Positions 11,729-24,700 are shown, counted from the first letter of the stretch. The stretch is 64,000 bases of DNA from Pyrrhoderma lamaoense (GCA_002794735.1 NBAZ01000004.1:992001-1056000); one strand, 5' to 3'. A program made the numbers and translations. Notes: a model not told the origin generated them from the sequence alone.

Positions 11729-12618
11729 ATGCGCTTGCCCACCCTCGTCGCTATCATATCCCCTCTCCTCGTCGCCGCCATCGAAAATGACAACGAGTAT
11801 CGGATCCTACACCGCGTATACGGACCTGGTGTTCCAGAACGTCCCTTCTCAATTAGAGCAACTCTCGACCCAAAGTCCTTGCAACTAGATCCTGCCCCTC
11901 AATACCTTGACGATCTCGGTCAATTTTATTCCGACGCTCGTCAATCTAGCTCTGCTCTATACCAGGTTGCTCTCCATACTCCGGAATCTGTCCTCGCTGG
12001 CGACCGTCTCAGCATTTCTTCCGTAAAAGCGGTACGTTTCTCCTTTTAGACTTTCGCCTTTTTTGTCTGTCAACAACCCCTTTCCCTTGGCTCACGTTCA
12101 TTTTAGTGTCATATCCCACTTGCAACACAAGATTTCTTCACTTTTCATTTAGATAGTGACGCAAAGCCATTCCATGTAGATTATTACCTTGCGAATGTTC
12201 CTCAGTCCGGTGCCTGCCCTTCAAAGAAGCAGCTCCGGTCCGTGAATCAGGAGACTTTCTTGAATCCTTCTAATACAAGTATCCGGGTCCAACACGCGAC
12301 TCACCCACCGCCGTAAGCAACCTATCCTTAATACTAGCCCAAAAGCTAAGTAAGTTATTATCGTCCAGACCTGGATTAAGGGTCCCGCCGCCTTTAACTC
12401 CCAAGGGACAGCCTGTTGCACCTGTTCCTGAAAAGAGCTTTATTCAAAAATACTGGTTGTATATAGTCATTGGACTTGGTGCCTTCTGTGAGTCCGATCT
12501 CACACGTCTCCGTCCTCTTTCACAAGATATCTTACTAATTCCTCCTTTTTCTCATCTAGTACTCGTCGGTCCTCCACCGGAAGAGGGCCAATCAGGGGAA
12601 GACAGTGGTCAACGTTAG
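11729..12618 (+). CDS. EMC10: ER membrane protein complex subunit 10
   Basis: Four exons 11729-12031, 12107-12312, 12369-12487, 12560-12618; 228 aa with all phases matching. EMC10 is a subunit of the ER insertase/chaperone complex, with a lumenal beta-sandwich domain and a single C-terminal membrane anchor. Seen here: an N-terminal signal peptide (MRLPTLVAIISPLLVAA), the conserved EYRILHRVYGPGVPERPF start of the lumenal domain, LYQVALHTPE and ISSVKACHIPLA, then a Pro-rich linker, a membrane segment (YWLYIVIGLGAFLLVG) and a short acidic tail. It converges with the F-box gene, whose stop is 93 bp away. Confidence 0.9.
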
Positions 12619-12711
12619 GACAGATACCCTATATGCATTATGCGTTATATGTGTTTTATTGTGTAATCATACGTCTGCGCGAGTGGCTATACTAGACTGG
12701 TATAAGACTGT

Positions 12712-14506
12712 CTAAATATAATATTGCAATACTAGACGTTTTTCACCTTCTGTTATATAACACAAGCATGCACCAGTCTCGTCTAATGCTACTGCTCCTG
12801 GAATGACTACACGTCTTCCAAAGAAAACATGCTTCAGATTCTCGACAGACTGAGTTCCCTCAAGCAAGTTTTCAAGAGGTACAGCAAACATGCTTCTGCC
12901 TTTATTCTTCGTATTATAACTAGAAAGAAGACAGTGACCCGTCCTTGTGATGGCATAAGGCACTTCTCGGGAGAAGGGGTGGGGTCGTGATATAGTTAAT
13001 GGGAATACCGCTTTTTCTGACAAAAGCAAGGGTGTGTCAGGCGGTTTCCCTAGTAAAGTGCTTCGAAATCGCGTTGCACGAGACTTAAGTCGCAGCTTGA
13101 ACACACTCAAGCTGTTTGGCTCGAAGTCTGCCGGTCTGATCACACCTATCATAGCAGCAGCATAGACCACGGTATCACAATTCTTGTCTCCCCTCCATAT
13201 GGGTCTATATGCACACATCTGCGCTGCATCTAGAAAAGATGTGTCCCTAACAGGAATAGCTACAGATGACGTGTAGGCTAGCAATTCAGATTCCGAGGAT
13301 AATTTACACTCGATATCTAGTTTGGTAAGAGGAATCTTATGACCCCAACGAGGGTCAAATATAGTTTCGATGTCTATAGCCGTGAATTTGAGTCCAGTCT
13401 CATCAGTTTCAGAAATCAATAGATGTCCGTCGACAACAGTGATATTCCCCAGACACGGCCCGATAACATCTTTCTGTAGAAAGAATAGTATTAGATAGGC
13501 TACTACACAAAATACATAGACAGCATACGAGGATAAACATTCTGTCGAACGTTCTGTTTGAAACAATAGTCGAGCATACAGAGACAGCAATGACTGCAGA
13601 CCCACAAAATCTGAGTCTGGCAAAAGCTTGCGAGTTGTTTCTCACTAAAGATTTTGAATGTAACCATCTGACTTTTCGGGTTGAAAGATCAAGCTGGACA
13701 AATCTCAAGGAACTGAAATAGAAAACATCAATATGAGTCACCCAACAAAAATATGCCCCAAGCCCATTTGGTACTTACCAAGTATTAGGATTTGTCGTGT
13801 CGGTCTCAGAGATCACAAAATTTAAGCATTTATTTGATACATATTCAACATCGAAAGCCGTGACCACTGTGTCCTTGAAGGTACCCAGTTGTGGATAAGT
13901 CCAACACGCCGAATTACTCCTTGCGTCCCAGCATTGTAGATAGCCTTCTGACCAAAGTAAACATATATATTGTCCTCCTTCGACAAATTTAATTATCTCT
14001 TTTTCCTCATTTGAAAATACTGATCCACCTCTATTCGAGTTATGGTGTATCCAACTAGAAATCAAGCCTAATATGCTGGGAGAGCTTAGCGAGCCAAGTA
14101 AACCTTTGTTCCTTAGATCAACAGCTTTCGTGATAGAAGTTCGTGGCCCAGAACGGTTATTCCAGTTGTAATAACCTTTCAAGGCCTGATACACCAACTG
14201 CTTCAATTCTTTGGATGAAAGCTCTTCAAGCGCTGTATGTGGAGGTAAAGTTGGCGCATGAAAATCGTCTAAGTCACTCAGAATAGAGATCCAGATCTGT
14301 CTCAATGGCTGGGAGAAGAATGCTCGCAGCTCTTTGCATGTCTAAAGTATAAAAACACGTACTTAGTAAGCTAGTGCTTGCACTAATTATCAACAATAAA
14401 GGACATTGCATACCCTTTCCAAAGCAAATATACTTTCCGGTGAGAGATACTGTGCGATGCTTATTAGAATTTCGTCATTCAGATCGGTAATCTTGGATTC
14501 GTTCAT
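12712..14506 (-). CDS. F-box protein with a probable beta-propeller-like C-terminal part
   Basis: Four exons on the minus strand: 14506-14414, 14341-13779, 13712-13529, 13473-12712; 533 aa with phases 0, 2, 0. The N-terminal F-box is clear: LNDEILISIAQYLSPESIF followed by TCKELRAFFSQPLRQIW, pointing to an SCF ubiquitin-ligase substrate receptor. The remaining 450 residues have WD-like strands (for example YICLLWSEGYLQCWDARS and STRKVRWLH) without clear WD40 consensus. The substrate is unknown. Exon 3 could be split differently (a donor at 13579 also exists), but the single 55-nt intron 13528-13474 preserves the frame and is preferred. Confidence 0.75.
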
Positions 14507-14897
14507 CGCAAGTGAATGGACATAAGTGACGGATTGTACCAATGCATGATTGTATGAGATCATCATAAGTATTCACGAGTCTATGTACGTTATTTCAAAC
14601 TCCGACAACTGTGACTGTCTCTAATCAGCAATACACGTGTAAATACTAATAGTATGCCCAAGTCGAATTACGCGCATACACATTTAACATTTGGAATAAA
14701 ACAACATTTCTAACATATTCTAAGATCCAGAAAAAAATAGCGAAAGAATCCAATCTTAGTTAGAGAGTGAAATTTAGATGCTTTACATTCTGAATTAGAA
14801 AATGGGGCTGGACCAACCAAGAAACAGTAAAGGATACACATCCCAACATTAATCTCTTTTAGCTTGATAATCCCCATTCAGTGTTGAGTCCTCCAAA
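14507..14897. other. Intergenic, F-box gene promoter side
   Basis: No gene seen; AT-rich. It must carry the promoter of the F-box gene and the 3' end of the acetyltransferase gene. Confidence 0.45.
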
Positions 14898-15654
14898 CTA
14901 TTCAGAGAAGATGAAATCATCGAATGACAGGCCAAAGTATTCGTTTGATGCTCCTTCGATAGGTTTAAACCCAATCTTTGTATAAAACTGTGCTGCATTC
15001 ACATTTCGAGGATCTATTCCCAAAAATACACGGTCCATCCCTTTTTCATCTCGCAAGAATTTGACAATACATCCCACTAATCTACGCCCCACCCCTGTTT
15101 TTGGGCCTCCGGTAGTATGTTGATATGCTAAGATTGAAAATTGCTGTAGATGTACCAACGTGAATACTAAGTGCAGAGCTTACCATATGAGCTGGGCAAA
15201 ACTTTAGACAACCTTCTGGTGCTGGCTCAGGAGAATGAAGCCTAGCTATAAAAAGTTTATCCTGATTCGATAGAGCACTTGCGGAATAGGACCCAGGGCT
15301 CTCAGATGGTTTAGGGTACTTCTTGCAATATTTTGGATACCATTCCCGTTCCGCAATAGTTTGGAATTCCTTAGAGTCATAAGTAGCTACTGTGTATCCT
15401 ATCACTCTTTCTTCTACAAGACCGTCGCTACTACCGTTTATCCGACGAACGAGAACAAAACCTACTGTGAGAGGCAGCTCAACATAAGGAGTCGCGTATA
15501 TGAGTCCTGGGAGCTCGCCGATAGAGTGAAGAGACTCGGCAGATTTCCCTGCGTCAGCAGTCAGGAGGCAGACACGAGAGAGAGAATGTGCATCTTCCTT
15601 GCGTGCAGGGCGGATAAACAGTGTGGGATCTTGAGCACTTGGAGTGTTAGACAT
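14898..15654 (-). CDS. GNAT-family N-acetyltransferase
   Basis: Two exons on the minus strand, 15654-15184 and 15143-14898; 238 aa. Acetyl-CoA dependent transferase of unknown substrate. The N-terminus FIRPARKEDAHSLSRVCLL is the typical beta1-alpha1 start of GNAT domains. In the second exon QFSILAYQHTTGG and KTGVGRRLVG match the beta4/motif A acetyl-CoA loop (R/Q-x-x-G-x-G/A), and NVNAAQFYTKIGFKPI is motif B. An upstream ATG at 15696 is possible, but translation from 15654 gives the shorter, family-like N-terminus. Fungal relatives are annotated only as GNAT proteins. Head-to-head with MED18. Confidence 0.85.
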
Positions 15655-15915
15655 GATGGTAGCTATCAAGCAAGATATATCATGGATTTTCCCCAAGCTC
15701 AGATCTATTTGTATGGTTTGTATAGCCGAATGAAAGTTGCCTGGACATATTCAACTACCACAAGAGTAAGCACTTGGTTCACGGAACCGATATTAGTTCG
15801 GCAAAATCCGGGAGTATGCTTCGGTACTTTTTAGCAGAGTGCACCACCCAGAATTCACATTTCCAAACCACTGCCTAACTCAGGAATTGTTCTTAGTCTA
15901 ACAAAAATAATACTC
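15655..15915. promoter_or_regulatory. Divergent promoter, GNAT gene / MED18
   Basis: 261 bp between start codons; no specific element recognised. Confidence 0.4.
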
Positions 15916-16689
15916 ATGTCACATCAATATGAAGTTGCATTATACGGAGAATTTTTCTCTAAAGATTTGAAAGCAATCCAGAATCGGTTTACTTTGCATT
16001 GCGAAACAGGTATGCGTCTGGATTAATCTGCTATACTACTTTTATAAACATTGAATCTCGTGAGTAGCTACTGAAATGCACTCCCGAGAGGTGGTATTTG
16101 AACCTCTTGACGCACAAACACAGCGAAGCCGAGGAATAGAACCTATATTCTTACGATGCCGTAAAGAACTTCTAGAACCAGACTCAGGATGGTGAGTGAC
16201 TTCCTGACTTACCCCTTATTCCTGCTTTGACAGAACTGCAATTTAGGGTAATGTATTGCTACCTGAAGCCGGAATCTGCAAGACAACACCCAGAAGCGAC
16301 CGTCCGACCTTGGGCACTATGTAATATCCATGATGATGCACTCAGTTTTGCGTCGGCACTAGGTTATGTGTATGTAGTTATTCTCTTGTATATGTACACT
16401 CTGAAACATCCCTTCCATGTTTCTCAGCCAAAGAACTCAACTGTATAAGAAAGGCTATTCATTCCGTCGTGGACCAATTGTGATTCAAATGTTCCAACAA
16501 GAGCAAGTTGAAGCAGGTACAGGAAAGCCAACCCCTGCTCATGTTGATACTTTATGGGAGGTAGAAGTGAAAACCGCCAACCCTGTACGAAATACTCAAG
16601 AAAACCCTCTAAGTAAAACCATTGAGGCAGTTCTGGAGGTACAACTTCTCATGAAAGGTCTTTTGGATTTAAGACGAAAAGATGCATAA
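15916..16689 (+). CDS. MED18: Mediator complex subunit 18
   Basis: Four exons 15916-16009, 16068-16191, 16247-16369, 16428-16689; 200 aa with every phase matching. Med18 (yeast Srb5) belongs to the movable head module of the RNA polymerase II Mediator and pairs with Med20. Seen: start MSHQYEVALYGEFFSKDL, then CYLKPESARQHPEATVRPW, DALSFASALGYV and the conserved C-terminal half with QLYKKGYSFRRGPIVIQMFQ, PAHVDTLWEVEVKTANPVRN and EAVLEVQLLMKGLLDLRR, all in the family order. The start has only a short leader from the divergent promoter. Convergent with BCD1: 21 bp separate the two stop codons. Confidence 0.93.
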
Positions 16690-16710
16690 TTCCAAAATAT
16701 GTTAATTGTA

Positions 16711-18064
16711 CTATGAATCTTGTTTTTGTAAAAGTGCAGTAAGAGCAGCAATTTTTTTCTCGTCCTCCTCAAGCTCATCGTCACCCCAGTCTACAACGTC
16801 ATCATCATCCCCCTCAACTATGATCTCGCTCGGACTGAGATCGTTTTCTGGTACATTTCGGAAATCCTCCCCTGCATCGCCCTCAATCGATCGTCCTTCA
16901 TCCTCTTCACTTTCTGAATATTGATCCAAAATTCCAATTGTATCTACATCACCACCCTCCTCTTCCTCTGAACCGTATCCACCGACAAGAGTTGTCAGTG
17001 TTTTCTTCGTTAGTTCTGGATTTAACTTGCGTCTCTTGGGTTGCTGTCCGCGTAACTCCTCGATGGCGCCCTCCTCATCAATTAACACACCATCAAATGT
17101 ACTCTCATCAGCCAACAGTATAGTAGGATATTCGACAAAATGCTTGTGTCGCAAGACTGAAGATAATTTTTTATCCCAGTCTATTTTATAGTACGTTTGG
17201 CGTCCCGAGTCCATTGGAAGGGGATCATGTATCCTTGGACGCTTCATTAGGCAGAGAACCGATGTAGGTATAGAATCGTCATCCTCAAGATTTAACCAAT
17301 TTGCAATAGCTACTTCCATATTACCCTCCAATTTTTTTTTGCCCCTGATACCGGTAGTAATCAACTGTTTTACTGTCCTTTCCCAATTATTATTATCGGT
17401 TAATAGAGATATGGATGCATATTCTTGCTTGGTCAAGGGATTTGGTGGTACTTGGAAGATGAATTCGAGAGTTAGATTCGCCTGTTTCTTTCTGCTGAGT
17501 ATTAGAAATAGTGCTTTTTGGGAGAGAATCTGTGTTTCCAACGTACTTGGAATCCCAACTAGATTTATTCCTTTTCGCTTTTTCCATCCCCGAAGGGAGG
17601 ACGTCCATATCAATATCTCTCAGACTAAGCTGCAATGCTAGGAAGTTTCTCTTTTCCTGTCCGTGTCCATACGTTCTTCCCCGCCCTTTCGCCCCTCCAC
17701 GAGCACCCCTTCCTCGCATACTCTCTCCACGGATGGCCCTATCTTTCTCTAAGCTTCTAACGATCCCGTTTCTCACAATATCTCGACCCCATTCTTCTAC
17801 CCTTCTCCCGACGTCTTCGAGAAATACATAGTCGTTCATTAACGTGGAATAACCATAGTCTTTCAGGGGTACATAGGCTGTTCGATCGCGTTCTCCCGAA
17901 CAATTTGTCGCACTTTTATGCTCGCGTGAGCATGAGAGAGAACAAGTTTTTATTGCGCAGCGCGGGCAGGTGTACTTTGACGGCTTAGTGTGGCATATAG
18001 AACAGAGTGTCGTTTTGCTTGGTCCGGCTAAGCTCGAGACGTCTTCGTTTTGTTCTGTCGACAT
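16711..18064 (-). CDS. BCD1: Box C/D snoRNA assembly protein Bcd1 (zf-HIT)
   Basis: Two exons on the minus strand, 18064-17547 and 17491-16711; 432 aa. Bcd1/ZNHIT6 acts in the nucleus in early box C/D snoRNP assembly. Residues about 21-55 form the HIT zinc finger: CSICHTKPSKYTCPRC, then C and C/H pairs ending KSATNCSG. It is followed by the Bcd1-specific YVPLKDYGYSTLMNDYVFLE, an Arg/Gly-rich piece (RGRGARGGAKGRGRTYGHG), and the core domain with ALQLSLRDIDMDVLPSGM and NLTLEFIFQV. The C-terminus is very acidic. The intron was fixed by the switch from NKSSWDSK to KKQANLTLEF, where both frames overlap by about 65 codons. Confidence 0.92.
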
Positions 18065-18893
18065 GGTAGACTATCTTCAAAAGGCTTTACTTCGTTTGCC
18101 AATTATCAGCTTAGTGTAAGTGGCGGAAACTCTTAAGTTTGAACCTGAGAAAGAAAGTTGCACTTCAATGTGATGGAACGAAATTGAGGGTACTTCATGA
18201 TAAAAATTTGCACATAAGGCTCTAAACCTCATAACGATGGTCAGGGCGGACTATACTGAGTACTTATATCCGTCAGAATTTGTTTGGTCTTTGTGGTTTG
18301 AGGAAATTGTGATAACAAAGATGCAGAGCAAGGGGCTTAGGGGTTCTGAAACGCCCATTATCCCCTTGCAGCAGAAACTATAGTCTCACAAAGAGCAGAC
18401 ACACAACTATACGACGAGGACAGACGTGGAGACTCTACGAGGACGGATATATAATTTTTAAAATATATATTGTTGGCATAGAAGAAAAAACAGAGAAAAA
18501 TTATTTATTTGAGGTGATGACAAGAGCCTGGCTCATGGTTGGTACAAACTTTGTCAGTTGTTTGGGCGGGGTTGGGCCCTATTTTTTCATATTTTCTCCT
18601 GCTTTCAGTTGTTGATAGATAGTTGTTATTTCCACAAACAGCATTCAACCACTCAATGACAAACATTCATAGAACTCATCCTACCAGCGACGACAATGGC
18701 TTTCAGAACGCGAACGATGGCAAAGAATTATCCTTCGGATTGTAAAATCGGAGCTAACTTGAATTCTCACGGTTGAGAGCTCTCGCACCAACTACATCAA
18801 CAACGCTCTTTGCCCCGTCTACAACACGCAATCCTCCTTACCCCCTCTATACGTCCCGTACATTTTCTGTACTGTAATTCTTTCTTAGCCAGT
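18065..18893. other. Divergent intergenic region, BCD1 / forkhead gene
   Basis: 829 bp with no gene seen. It should hold both promoters and a long leader for the forkhead gene. An AT-rich core lies at 18450-18510; the last 100 bp are C/T-rich. Confidence 0.45.
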
Positions 18894-20035
18894 ATGGCTC
18901 AACAACCTACTCCTACACTACATCCTGAGGCTCTACTGGCGGCTCAGTCCAGCGAAATGGCTGCAAATTCATATTACCCTGAACCTCCTAGTGACTTAAC
19001 AGGCGGACTGCCTATCAATCTCGACTCCTTGCGCGATGGCCCCCCGGGTAGCAAACCGTTTTATCCATATTCGACCCTCATAAGGTGAGTGTGACTGACG
19101 CGTTTCGCGTTTTCTATCATATTCTGAGTTTGGTTCGCGTATATCAGATACGCCATCAAAGGGTCACCTACTCAAAAACTTTTATTGGAGGATATCTACT
19201 ATGCTATTGAAAGTAGAGTATGTATAGATCTTTTAAGAAAGTCGCCTACGTCGTTATTAAATTGCCCTGTTATGCGTACTAGTTTCCGTACTTTCGAACC
19301 GCCCCTTCTGGTTGGAAGGTATGAGATATTCCATCTTGAAGCTATCTTGTGTTACTGAGTAGCTTGTTTCTTCGACAATAGAACTCGGTCAGACATAATC
19401 TATCATTAAATCCCTGCTTTGAGAAGGTTCCGCGGCCCTTAACCGATCGAGGAAAAGGTTCGTACTGGACCGTGAACGACAATGTTGACCCAAGGACCGG
19501 TGTACATCGTATCAGGAAAAAAAGAAGTCACAAAACAAAAAGTGTACACAGTGACGAGCATGACACTGATTATCATATGGGTGATGAAAATGGAGCAGCT
19601 CCCCGGCCACGGCATCTACTACTGGCTTTGAGCAACCTCAAGCCTACGAACAACCTGCAGTAGTCCAGCCTGACCCAACTGCACCCCCCGTGATCTATAT
19701 GCCTCCTATACCCCAGTATGTCCTCAAGAATGATGATTAGTGTATACTCAATACTCATTTCTATCCTGCCTAGCATGCCTGAGGTAGACGAGAACGGGAA
19801 TGTCAATTGGCGTTCTGCCTGGATGAATGAGTTGACAAAGCTACAACACATAACAGCAGAGCAAGATAAGCTTCAAGCTGAGCCGGAATGGTATAGGGAA
19901 ATGTTGTTCAGAGTGCGAACTGCCATGATGGCGCCAATTGATCAGAACGGAGTTCTTCAGATGGGAGCCGCAGTTGGCCTAACTGTTCCTCCACCACCAC
20001 CTCCAGAAGTAGTGGAACAGCAACAAAGTCAATAG
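18894..20035 (+). CDS. Forkhead transcription factor, one probable frame break
   Basis: Exons 18894-19084, 19148-19217, 19283-19318, 19382-19715, 19774-20035. The DNA-binding winged helix spans about residues 48-132: [36 protein letters not shown], then the recognition helix [20 protein letters not shown] and [11 protein letters not shown] basic patch follows. In exon 4 the frame carrying the forkhead domain stops at 19661-19663, while the frame that continues into the conserved last exon ([13 protein letters not shown], then [20 protein letters not shown]) is one base off. Adding one base to AAAA at 19587-19590 gives 297 aa and a sum divisible by three. An 89-nt intron from GTACAC would be an alternative. 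The C-terminus is helical and Pro-rich. Targets are unknown. Confidence 0.88.
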
Positions 20036-20513
20036 AGGGATTTCTAAAGAAGACTACAATGTTTGTACTGATTAATGGGAGGGGATGAATAAGATAGCTT
20101 GGTAATTCACTATTGTACGAATTCACGTTTCATTTGATTTTTCTTTATTTACTTTTTTTTCTTTCTTTCTTTACTTTCCTCCTTGTTCTGCATGATTGCT
20201 TTTTGCCATTTTTGATCCACTGTTTTCGATGATTGGTCTCTGTAGCACTTTGTATTTATCATGAATGTGATTGGACTGAATCCGAGTGTGCCCGAAAGCC
20301 GACCTGTGTAATCAGTCTCCTGAGTAATCAATGAAATTTAAAAAGTAAATCATGTATTAATTCTAAGCGACCTCACACCATCCTGCCCTCATCTCTCCGT
20401 GTATATTCCTTAACTATCATATTAATACTCCTCGTCCTATCTATCAATCTATCTCTCATCTCACCATCTTAGACAACGTACCCTCTGCAATAAAACCACA
20501 AAGCTTTGCCCAA
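20036..20513. other. Intergenic, forkhead 3' end and DRE2 promoter
   Basis: No gene seen. T-rich tract at 20140-20180. Confidence 0.45.
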
Positions 20514-21729
20514 ATGTCTCCAGTAGCGATGACATCCGCGAGCTACATCCAGGCGAGTGTGCCCTCACCAGTCCTGAAGGCTCCTGCCCTAGTAGTGGGA
20601 TCGCTCGCGAGTACCCAGGATGGGTCATATCAAAATCTCATCTCCGAATTAGAGCAGAACCGTAGTGTTGAAAAATTATTGGTGGACAGGATTGTTGAAG
20701 GAGGTGTGTATGATATATCCATGCTTTACGTGGTTTCTCACTTTTGAGCTCCTTACTAACGTCCAACTTCATATTCCATCTGTGATTAGCCACTTCATTG
20801 GCACCGTCAAGCTATAGTACTATCTATGCTGTATTCTCTGTCTCAGACTCAGCTGAGGTAGCCACACGACTCTCAACGATCCTTCCGCAGTTGTTCTCAG
20901 GTCTTTCTCCGAATGGAACACTGCACGTTGTGAACGCTTCCTCTATCTCTTCCACGCTTGTACCGATAATCACAGAGGCTGGGTTTGAGGTTCTCACAGA
21001 GCGAGACGACACCGGATCTATCATCGCTCAACGACCTTCTGTACCTCGTCCCGTGGCCGCTTCCTCTACCTCTTCGTCAAATTCTGTACCCTTATCCCAA
21101 CCTACTCCAGCACCTTCTATTTCTCTCCCTCTTAGACGACTCAACAACGCCAAGAAGGCATCTAAAGCGGCTGTATGGTCACTTACACCAAGTCCGAACA
21201 ATACGCCACCGCCTGTCGATGCTGAGGCGCTCCTCACCGAAGCGGACCGTGCTCGCCCAGAGGGTTGTGCTCCAATCCAACAGCGTGGAGCAGGACCACG
21301 GAGGAAGAAAGCATGCAAGGGATGTACTTGTGGGCTTGCGGAGCTTGAGGCGGAAGAGGAGAAGAACGTTGTGCTTGTGAATGTGATGCCCGATGGTGGA
21401 GATGGTGGAGCGGAGGTTGTAGAGAGAGGTGGGGAAAGGGAGAGATTGTTGGCTGCCGCTGCCGCTGCGCCCAAGGCGACGAGTAGTTGTGGGAATTGCT
21501 ATCTTGGAGATGCGTTTAGATGTTCAGGCTGTCCGTACCTGGGTAAGTGTTTACCTCTCTCTTGGATCCAGTTTCCTCTCCTGCTTCTACTCCTTTTCCT
21601 CTCTCTGTGTCTTGCGCTTTGTAGACGGAATAAATGACTGATTTATTTTTGTTTTGTCTTGGAATAGGTCTTCCTGCGTTCAAGCCTGGAGAGAAGGTGG
21701 AGATCAACTTTGACATGGATGACATTTAG
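20514..21729 (+). CDS. DRE2: Cytosolic Fe-S cluster assembly protein Dre2 (anamorsin/CIAPIN1)
   Basis: Three exons 20514-20703, 20790-21542, 21668-21729; 334 aa. With Tah18, Dre2 delivers electrons for early cytosolic Fe-S assembly; its C-terminal domain binds Fe-S clusters. The N-terminal half is the methyltransferase-like domain (SGLSPNGTLHVVNASSIS, ITEAGFEVLTERD). After a linker, motif A has cysteines in GCAP...ACKGCTCGL, and motif B is the twin CX2C, CGNCYLGDAFRCSGCPYLG, ending in LPAFKPGEKVEI, characteristic of CIAPIN1. The C-terminal splice falls right after the last cysteine pair. No missing ligand cysteines. Confidence 0.95.
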
Positions 21730-24700
21730 AGCTTTTTGTCAAGTGCTTCAGGCGGGAGACATCAAAAAAATTCTCCCTCCCCCCTCCTTGGATTATTTTT
21801 CATTTCTACGACACGCAAGCATGCTCACAGACAGTGAAATCGCGCAATTCCAATACCAATGCCTATATACAACACTGTATAGTGTTATATACATTTTACG
21901 TCTTCATTATCCACCTCATCCTCTCTGCCCTTCCGTACCCTTTACCCTCATATCATTTTCCCTATCTCTCCCCGTTCACGAAGTTCACAATAACAACAAA
22001 GAAAAAAACAGAACCTGTTTTTTCCCCTCCTGTATCACATAAATTTACCTCCCTTTCCCAATAGGTGTATGTATGACTGTAGCCCTTTTTTTCCCTTCTT
22101 TACTTCCCTGTCTCTCTCTCACACTTTTCTTTATCTGTCTAATACTCTCTTCCTAAGAAATGTTAAGTTTATCAATTGCCCTTTCTTTGATTTTTTTTTC
22201 TTTTCACCTCCTCTTGAGGTGTATTACGATGACAAATAGAGTTCGGGTTTTGAATATGTTATCATAGTTTTAAATGATGCTACGAGCCAATAAGGGGAAG
22301 AGGATATGAAAGATACAAGGATGTGAGGATGTGAGTGGTAGAAACTTCTTTTCTTATCACAAGTCTCCTCCTCCCCTTTTTTGCCAACTCTTCAGTAGTA
22401 GAAGATGGAAATCCCTCTTACTTACTCTGATAAACATTGAAATAACTTAGTGGGTTGAAAGGGGGGGGGGCGCCTGACTGAAATCCCGGACTTGTCGAGA
22501 AGGGGAGGAGGAGAAGCATTTGATTTTCAGATTTGGAAATGGGACGAACGGAATTGGGTCGTAAAGAAAAAAGAAAAAAAAATTCTTGAGCATTTTTGTT
22601 CTCAAATCCCGGAACGTACTTTTTTTCATCCCCATTACTTCTTTACTTGGATCTCTTCAGTCTCTTCTTGCTCTCTTTTTTTTACACGGGTTTTTTCTTT
22701 TCTTTTTCTTCCCCCTTTGGCGTTTATCTGATAACGGAAAAAAAGGACAGGAAAAAAAAGGGAGGAAAGAAGCCCCTCTACGAATCAATTTCAAATTGAT
22801 TATCTGATTTGAATGGGTGTTATTTTTTTGGAGGATGTGTGAAGCTCTTCTCTCTATTGAATTGTCATTATAAATACTCGTTATCTGATTATACATACAA
22901 TGATACATCGGTATTTTGATCGGCCAAGTCTTGTTACTTTCGTTGCATTGATAATTATCATTTGTACAGTACACTAGTGACTAGAGGCTGTACTCGTGAC
23001 CCCGACTCTTAGCCCTTAGTTCTCATGAGGACGAAAGGTTGTAGGTCTTTTTATGAGATACTCTATGATATTAGTCGAGTCGGGATGTGAACGATGGCTA
23101 ACGACCAATCATAACTAATAATACACAGACTACCGCTAGTATTACCTGACAAGCGGAATTAGAATGCGTTATGGAATACACCTACGGTATGGGTTCACTA
23201 AAGAGGTTGATTGCTAAAGGACTTTCGAGAGGGTAGATGTAGAACTGGGTAAGATAATTTAGCTTATACATGCTTGACTGACTTAGTCAGTTTAGTCAGT
23301 CAATTAGTAAGTATTAATAATGATTTTAACATATCAGTAGTAGTTGTATTACCAAGTGCGTCAATCCAATTCCAAATCTAAACTACAGGGTTGGTCGAAT
23401 GGGATATAACGCCCTTCTATTGGGTAGCTACTTACTTAAGACGTATGAGAACGTGTGGGTAAGAGTAAGTTTTGTTTCTTACTCGTATTGCTTGTGTTAT
23501 GATTGGTTACTTGGTTGGTGTTAACTGAGTAACGATATATACGATATGGATACGGATATGTTTTTTAGTTCTCAGGGATAGTGTGTATCCGCAGTTTTCA
23601 TCCTCTCGACCTTACGTCCTTTTATCCTTACGTTGTTTCAGTTGTCTAGTACTAGGTTCTGTGCAAGGCATACAGGTAGTTTGGGTATTAGTCTATCTTT
23701 ATAGGGTTTGTGATGTATGAGGAAATACATCGGGAGTACAGATATTTATGAGAAAAATGAAAGAAAAACAAACAAAACTCTACTTGTTTTATCGAAAAAG
23801 AAGAGGAGGAGATGAGTAGTGGAGTGTTTCATGTGGCACGCTGGTTAGTTCGTTAAGTCCCTTGCGACGATCGAGCAGCTTAGAGCTCCAGCCTATTATT
23901 GCCATCCGCAGCAAAAAAAGTTAAGCAGCGATAGGAAAGAGAGAAGAGGGCTGTGAAATGCAGAGAGTAGATAGATAGACGAGTTGAGTTCGTTCTATTG
24001 TTCTAAGTTACCAAAGGCTCAGCGTTTGATTGAAAGAGGGTAGTGAGCGGGATCGGGAGTACCTGAGTAGAGTGAGAGTGGTTGTAACTAAGGCATCTAT
24101 CTAAGCACCTCCCGCGAAAGAGGGAAAGAGGGATTCTAAGTGTGGAAGAAAAAGAAGTAAAACAGAGTTTGTTGATAGAGTTCTTCGGGAATAGGTGATA
24201 CACGGATGAATCTGCGTCACTTCTTCTTTATTCTTTCTCCTTTCTCTCGTTCATGTTCAAGAGCTCGTCCCGAGGATACCGTCTCGTTGGGAGAAGTGAA
24301 TCCTATTTCACGCATTTCTTCTTTACCATAAGGACAAATCTCGGATCAAGTCTGTTTTTCTGTAGTAGTAATCAAAGCATAGTTTGCGGTTTACGGGAGA
24401 TATGTGTGCTTTGTTCACTTACGTACATGGACATGTATTTTTGATCGGCCTTTGTAGTTAATTGAAGGAGGGTAGTAGACTTGGAAGAACGCCGGTCTAT
24501 TATCTTGACCTTGACCTCGCGTCTTCTCTCACATTCAAAACATGTCGCTGCTCTGAAGGCAAGAAGCGAGTCTCGACCCTCGACTCTCCCTCTCTTATTC
24601 TTTCCTCCTTTTGATCTCGACAATTAGCTAACCAAAGCACCTTATCATCCCACTAAAACGCCAACTCGATCTCCGCATACCACGTACACTGTGCTCTTTG

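Noticed and set aside
13541..13580. An extra mini-intron in the F-box/propeller gene
   Set aside because: Reading through to the 55-nt intron at 13528-13474 keeps the frame and uses better sites.
22447..22974. Several short Phe/Leu/Lys-rich open frames
   Set aside because: They are translations of T-rich and A-rich tracts.
23828..23900. tRNA-like A-box (TGGCACGCTGGTTAGT)
   Set aside because: No matching B-box or cloverleaf pairing could be formed.
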